Source: Mycobacterium uberis
GTDB taxonomy: Bacteria; Actinomycetota; Actinomycetes; Mycobacteriales; Mycobacteriaceae
Length of the DNA stretch: 64,000 nucleotides
Assembly: GCF_003408705.1 (NCBI RefSeq)
Contig: NZ_QAYL01000025.1
Location: 57,367-121,366, forward strand
Direction: 5' to 3'
Positions 59,825-64,000 of the stretch are shown here, one piece after another. The position numbers and the translations under genes were made by a program. A model generated the notes under the pieces. It did not search any database and was not told the DNA's origin. It saw only the letters and a list, made by a program, of their open reading frames with translations. Every line of letters starts with the position of its first letter. Position 1 is the stretch's first letter.

Positions 59825-60180
59825 ATAGCAACGACTAATCTTCGATACTTGTTCTGCGTCTACTCCGCCGAGAAAGTAGTTAAACTCGTTGCAGGGTCAG
59901 TTAATTGATATCTGCGATGGCCGCGTAGAGCTATGCGTTGACGTGCTCGATGTCGGCCCTTGCCAAGAAGCCAACGATCCCAAAGTGGGTAGCAGTGACC
60001 GATTAACCACTTTTTGGCGCGTTTCCGCGGATAGCAGCGACCACTGCCAACATCGAAGCAGAACTTCAGGATCAGGTGTTTGAACTGCGGCACCGCGATA
60101 CCTCGCGGGCATGCATTGGCGCAGCTTTAGGTATGACTCACCAGTCGGTATGGGAGCGCTTCGCGTCACACACCAACTGA
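59825..60180 (+). pseudogene. ClpX-type zinc-finger/helix-turn-helix protein pseudogene
   Basis: In the convergent gap between Rv0226c and Rv0225 the plus strand reads RYLFCVYSAEKVVKLVAGS, which parallels the C4 finger start CSFCGKxxxxVxKLVAGP with the cysteines changed. A shifted frame then reads ICDGRVELCVDVLD, parallel to YICDECVELC. Finally IEAELQDQVFELRHRDTSRA then CIGAALGMTHQSVWERF resembles a helix-turn-helix of the type (A)xIGAALGMTRQAAWERF. The combination resembles small actinobacterial ClpX C4-type zinc-finger proteins. Mtb has no gene here that I know of. Confidence 0.58.
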
Positions 60181-61353
60181 GACCACGCCGCTGATGTAGT
60201 CGCCGGCTTGCACCGCTTCTAGCACTATACGCATTGCGTCAGCACTTTGCCGCCAGGAAAACTCGACGCTGCGTGCCTGCGCCTTGGCGCCAAGTTGATC
60301 ACGCAACATGGGATCAGTCAGTAGCTCTTCAAGCCGATCCACCAGATCAGTGCGGTTGTCCACCAATATCCCGGTCACTCCGTCGATGATCGAATCGGTC
60401 AGCCCTCCGGACGATCGGTAGCCGATGGTGGGCACGTTGTGTTGGGCCGCCTCCACCACCGCCAGACCCCATCCCTCCTTCCGCGAAGGCAGCAGGTGTA
60501 CCCAAGAGCTTTGCAGCACATGGTGCTTGGTCACGTCATCGACATGGCCATGGAAAGTCACCGCGTCGGCAATCCCAAGTCGGTAAGCATGGTCGACGAG
60601 TCGCTGTCGCCACCACCCACCGCCAACAATGTCAAGATGCAGATCCGGCATCCCGAAGCACCGTCGCCGCAGCTCCGCGAGGGCCTCCAACGCGTCTTCA
60701 ATCTGCTTGTGCGGCACCAGCCGCGACAACACAACCACTCGCGGCGATGCCCCTCGTGGACCAGACAACGATTGCACCGGCGCTTCGTCGAGACCGTTGC
60801 GCACCACCGCGATTCGTTCATTATCCACACCAAGAGCAGCCAGATCGCGGGCCGATGGCAACGACACCGTCAGGTACTGATTGCGCCGATGCAACCGCGG
60901 CGACAACGTTGACTCGACATACCAGCCGAACCGACCGATCACTGGCCCAGCCACCGGCCACTGTTCACGGTGGCAATGGTGCACCAACACCACTACCCTG
61001 CTGCCGTATAACAGCCGGGCCAGGAATGGCCAGCCGTTTTGGGTATCAACGACCACATCGGGACGCACCCGCCGTAGCGGTCCGAGCCCCAAGCGGGCCG
61101 CTGCCATCGCTAGCAACGCCCACAGGTACACTGAGTAACGTCCACCGGCGCGGTTAATCCGTACACCGTCGACCACTTCACGTCGTGGCGCACCCGGATA
61201 ACGCGCGGTGCGCAGCGTAACGGAGATACCTGATGCGGCAAGCTGTGCGCCGATGCGCTGTAAATAGGTTTCGCTACCGCCCCCCTGTGGGTGACCAATG
61301 TCGCGCCAGCACAGCAGCAATACCGAACCTAGCTCACGTTGCGCGGCAGACAT
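60166..61353 (-). CDS. GT4-family glycosyltransferase (Rv0225 orthologue)
   Basis: This is a cytosolic GT-B retaining glycosyltransferase, probably acting on an envelope glycolipid. The 395-residue protein has N-terminal GGGSETYLQRIGAQLAASG, the linker RVVVLSRLVPHKQIEDALEA that starts the donor domain, GHVDDVTKHHVLQSSWVHLL, and the donor-binding EX7E motif in SRKEGWGLAVVEAAQHNVPT. Mtb Rv0225 has 384 residues. It is divergent from the methyltransferase gene next to it. Sugar donor and acceptor are unknown. The frame is intact. Confidence 0.92.
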   Translation of the reverse strand: MSAAQRELGSVLLLCWRDIGHPQGGGSETYLQRIGAQLAASGISVTLRTARYPGAPRREVVDGVRINRAGGRYSVYLWALLAMAAARLGLGPLRRVRPDVVVDTQNGWPFLARLLYGSRVVVLVHHCHREQWPVAGPVIGRFGWYVESTLSPRLHRRNQYLTVSLPSARDLAALGVDNERIAVVRNGLDEAPVQSLSGPRGASPRVVVLSRLVPHKQIEDALEALAELRRRCFGMPDLHLDIVGGGWWRQRLVDHAYRLGIADAVTFHGHVDDVTKHHVLQSSWVHLLPSRKEGWGLAVVEAAQHNVPTIGYRSSGGLTDSIIDGVTGILVDNRTDLVDRLEELLTDPMLRDQLGAKAQARSVEFSWRQSADAMRIVLEAVQAGDYISGVVSVGV

Positions 61354-61439
61354 CGACCGATAGCCTAGCGACCGCGGGCATACAGCCCAGCGTCATGTTC
61401 ACGTTTGGGTAATTAGACACCAGCTGTAGGGTATGGCCG

Positions 61440-62222
61440 GTGACCATCACCGCTCATATCACTGACGTGTTTGCCCAGCGGGCTACACTGCGCCGTTCAC
61501 TACGGCTGCTGTCAGCATTTCGCTACGAACAATCGGATCCGGCCCGCTTCTATGGGGCATTGGCAGCCGATACCGCCGCGATGGTTAGTGATCTTTGGCT
61601 GGCTGCACACGGCACGCCCCCGGTTGGCCGCACACTGCTCGACGTCGGCGGCGGGCCTGGATATTTCGCAGCAGCGTTTGCTGACATCGCCGTCCGATAC
61701 GTCGGGGTCGAGCTGGACCCAAGCGATATACACGCGGCGGGAACGGCTTTGGCGCCGAAAGCATGCACGTTTGTCCAAGCTTCAGGTATGGCGTTGCCCT
61801 TCGCCGATGACACTGTCGACATCTGCTTGTCGTCTAATGTCGCCGAACACGTACCCCAACCCTGGCAGCTGGGCCGGGAAATGTTGCGGGTGACCAGGCC
61901 GGGCGGTCTAGTCGTGCTGTCCTACACCGTTTGGCTGGGTCCGTTCGGTGGGCACGAGATGGGCCTGACGCACTACCTAGGCGGTGCCCGCGCTGCCGCT
62001 CGGTATGTTCGGAAACACGGTCAACGGGCAAACAACGACTACGGGTCGTCGTTGTTTGCGGTGTCTGCGGCAGACGGCCTGAATTGGGCTGCAAGAACTG
62101 GTGGCGCGGTTGCCGCATTTCCTCGCTACCACCCGCGATGGACGTGGTGGCTGACATCAGTGCCGGCACTGCGCGAGTTCATGGTAAGCAATCTGGTGCT
62201 GGTACTACGACCGCAGCATTAG
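61440..62222 (+). CDS. Class I SAM-dependent methyltransferase (Rv0224c orthologue)
   Basis: The 260-residue protein has the Rossmann motif I LLDVGGGPGYFAAAF (about 62-76), the acidic VGVELDPSD that binds the SAM ribose, motif II-like DICLSSNVAEHV and motif III-like LRVTRPGGLVVLSY. The start is the GTG at 61440; only a weak purine stretch precedes it. Mtb Rv0224c has 254 residues. The substrate is unknown; the divergent partner is the GT4 gene, and both probably modify an envelope component. The frame is intact. Confidence 0.9.
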   Translation: MTITAHITDVFAQRATLRRSLRLLSAFRYEQSDPARFYGALAADTAAMVSDLWLAAHGTPPVGRTLLDVGGGPGYFAAAFADIAVRYVGVELDPSDIHAAGTALAPKACTFVQASGMALPFADDTVDICLSSNVAEHVPQPWQLGREMLRVTRPGGLVVLSYTVWLGPFGGHEMGLTHYLGGARAAARYVRKHGQRANNDYGSSLFAVSAADGLNWAARTGGAVAAFPRYHPRWTWWLTSVPALREFMVSNLVLVLRPQH

Positions 62223-62263
62223 TGCAACTGAAGCAGATTATCGCTGCGCTTCGGCTTGGGTAG

Positions 62264-63640
62264 GGTGGCGCTAGAATTTACACCCACAAAACAGAATAAG
62301 ACCAACTCTTCATCGGCAGCACCTGTACGCAGCCATCGACCTTCCAAGTTTCATTGAGGTAAACTGCCAGACTACCGGCTAGTATATCGACAAGGTGCTG
62401 ATAGCAGCTTCCACCGACGTTGACACCGCCGATCGCCGTGGCCCGCGCGGCATTCGACCGCGATTCCCGACCCTCGACACCACCAGCGCAGCGCGCAGCC
62501 GCTATCGCCGTAGCGGTCAAAGTTGATGGAAGACCGCAAGAGCCTGTTCACCACACTGCTGACAGCCGATACCGATCGACAGCCCATCGTCAAAACGATG
62601 CATTAAATAGGTAATGATGAACTTATTTGCCGGCGCTGCGAACAAGGTCAAGTAGACAGAAACCCGCAATAGCTCGTACGAGCTAACCACCGTCAGCCGC
62701 GAACTAGTAGGGATAATAGCATAATCGCCGCATGGCACGTGGTGCTGTTCTTGACGGTCAACAAACTGGATCCGGCGCTGCTGGCAGGCTGCACAATAGT
62801 ACTCAAGAAGGACTACGAAACCCATTTGACTGCAAATACTTTAGCCGAGTTCCTAACCGAATTGGGTTTACCTGGGGATGTGCTATCAGTGATGCCGGGC
62901 GGCGTCGAGACTGGACAGACTCTGACGTTGAATCCGGACATCGAAACTTTTACCTTAACCTGCAGCTCGGCTGTCGGCAGGAAAGTTGATAGACGGGCCG
63001 CTGACCTGGTCAAGCTGTGCACCTTGGAACTCGGCGGAAATATCGACGGTTAAGTCAATATCGCGATGTTGGCGTTCTCAGGGGTGATTAACGCAGGACA
63101 AATACTGTGTGAATCAGAACCGCATCCTGGCTCCGCATTTACAGTACAACAAATCATGGATTCAATAAGTATTTTCATGCAAGTGTTACCGACTGAACCG
63201 CCACCCTGTTCAACTGTACAAATCAAGCCGCTGCTCTCGAAGAAACAGCAGAGCCGGATCGAAGGCTATATCGCAGAGAGCACTCGGCTGGTACGTGGCG
63301 GTTAGTCCCCACAAAGGTTTGGATAACGGATTTTTCTTGCAAACCAAGATATTCGCCGACATCTACAACAAGATGACGATTACCCGGGAGGAGCTCCTCC
63401 GGGTCGGTGCTGAACATCGACAGTTATGACACTGGGGAGGAAGCGGTCACCGACAATTCAGTGTATGGGCTAGCTGGCGGCATGTGAACTACCAACCCCC
63501 GAAGGAAATCAAGATCTCATAGCAGATCCGCACTGGAAAGTACGGGACAAATTGGGATACTTTCTATCACGGATAACCACTTGATGGCTACGAGAACTCC
63601 AGCATCGTACGTGACGATGGGCCCGAAGGAATCGATCACT
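62264..63640 (+). pseudogene. Aldehyde dehydrogenase pseudogene (Rv0223c-like)
   Basis: This is an NAD-dependent aldehyde dehydrogenase remnant. Pieces are LTVNKLDPALLAGCTIVLKK near 62750-62815, AEFLTELGLPGDVLSVMPGG and LCTLELGGNIDG near 62845-63050 (catalytic Glu in LELGG kept), then NAGQILCESEPHP near 63090 where NNGQxC normally holds the nucleophile, and RGG, a stop, then PHKGLDNGFFLQTKIFADI in a shifted frame near 63300-63365. EEAVTDNSVYGLAGG near 63440 is the NxxxYGLA block. Stops and frameshifts are frequent. Confidence 0.8.
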
Positions 63641-63644
63641 TCAC

Positions 63645-64000
63645 TCAACAAAAAGCGTGCTGACGTCGATAGGCTACACGGTCAGTTATATGAAGTCTAA
63701 TGCCTCGATAGTCACGATAACGCTCTGATGCGTGGTCGGGTTGGCGCTACTGATGCAGTATACAGGGTTGTCGACGGTTACTACCATCTCGGCGTGCCGT
63801 GTTATCGGCATGGGGGTACAGTATTTTACTTCACCTTCGGTGAGGTAGTACATCTCGACCACGTTCAGCACCTATGTCGGCTTTTCGCCACCGACCACCA
63901 CGATCAGGCCATCTGTGAACACCACGCCGAAGCTTTCATCACTGGCCGGTATGCTGAGCGACTTAGTCCACGCTCCTGATTTCGGGTAGAACAGTTCAAA
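63645..64000 (-). pseudogene. Kelch-repeat protein pseudogene, cut by the window edge
   Basis: Reading leftward from the edge, the minus strand gives LFYPKSGAWTKSLSIPASDE, FTDGLIVVVGGEKPT, then a stop, VLNVVEMYYLTEGEVKYCTP with MPITRHAEMVVTVDNPVYCI, and NPTTHQSVIVTIEALDF. These are Kelch beta-propeller blades (DGxIVVVGG, VEMYD, PMPTPRHxxxxxxVxxxVYxIGG). One stop and several degenerate residues suggest a dead gene. In Mtb echA1 (Rv0222) would be expected at this place. Confidence 0.62.

Noticed and set aside
1..64000. tRNA, rRNA, CRISPR arrays, insertion sequences, prophage genes
   Set aside because: Looked for cloverleaf ends, regular repeat-spacer patterns and transposase motifs by eye; none seen. 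A tRNAscan and repeat search would be needed to be certain.

Overview
The window is from a slow-growing mycobacterium undergoing massive gene decay, of the Mycobacterium leprae / M. lepromatosis / M. uberis type. Almost every recognisable gene has a counterpart in M. tuberculosis (Mtb), in order from about Rv0293c on the left to Rv0223c on the right. Genes written 'c' in Mtb lie on the plus strand here and the others on the minus strand. About 23 genes look intact and nearly 30 more survive only as frameshifted, stop-riddled or truncated remnants. The EsxH sequence differs from the M. leprae protein as I remember it, so I would not call this M. leprae itself. Orthology statements come from memory of families and gene order; no search was run.

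Region 1 (about 0.2-16 kb): the complete ESX-3 type VII secretion locus on the minus strand, transcribed leftward in the order eccA3, eccB3, eccC3, PE5, PPE4, esxG, esxH, espG3, eccD3, mycP3, eccE3. Only PPE4 is a pseudogene. Most junctions overlap or are very close, as in one operon. A 17-bp perfect palindrome of Zur/Fur type lies about 130 bp upstream of eccA3. A dead alpha/beta hydrolase (Rv0293c-like) converges on eccE3.

Region 2 (16-31.4 kb): a gene graveyard. It holds two dead PPE genes, a PE remnant, a methyltransferase (Rv0281), an MpaB/DUF2236 protein (Rv0276), a small membrane protein, a glyoxalase (Rv0274), a TetR regulator (Rv0273c), fadD2, a LigD-type polymerase (Rv0269c), pxpB (Rv0264c), nirB, hsp20 (Rv0251c), the sdhC-sdhA-sdhB operon (Rv0249c-Rv0247c) and a 2-oxoglutarate oxygenase. 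Two intact genes stand out: the iron-siderophore lipoprotein gene fecB2 (Rv0265c) and the small gene Rv0250c.

Region 3 (31.5-37.8 kb): an intact fatty-acid block, fadE5, fadA2, fabG4 and htdX (acyl-CoA dehydrogenase, thiolase, ketoreductase, dehydratase).

Region 4 (37.8-55.2 kb): intact lpqI, Rv0236A, aftD and gabD1, separated by dead genes. The dead genes are a ClC channel, TetR Rv0238, a glycerophosphodiester phosphodiesterase, a lipase-maturation-factor protein (Rv0235c), acetolactate synthase alsS with a 96-bp tandem duplication, proline iminopeptidase, R2lox (Rv0233), TetR Rv0232, fadE4 and php.

Region 5 (55.2-64 kb): an intact envelope cluster, Rv0228 acyltransferase, Rv0227c (DUF3068), Rv0226c (polytopic membrane protein), Rv0225 (GT4) and Rv0224c (methyltransferase). 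A dead ClpX-type zinc-finger gene lies inside it, and a dead aldehyde dehydrogenase (Rv0223c) and a dead Kelch-repeat gene lie after it.

Functionally, selection has kept metal acquisition and secretion (ESX-3, FecB2), one acyl-chain module and arabinan/lipoglycan envelope synthesis, while respiration accessories, nitrogen metabolism, regulators and PPE proteins were lost. I saw no tRNA, rRNA, CRISPR array, transposase or phage gene. I did not find a clearly new system; the most testable oddities are in the ESX-3 locus.
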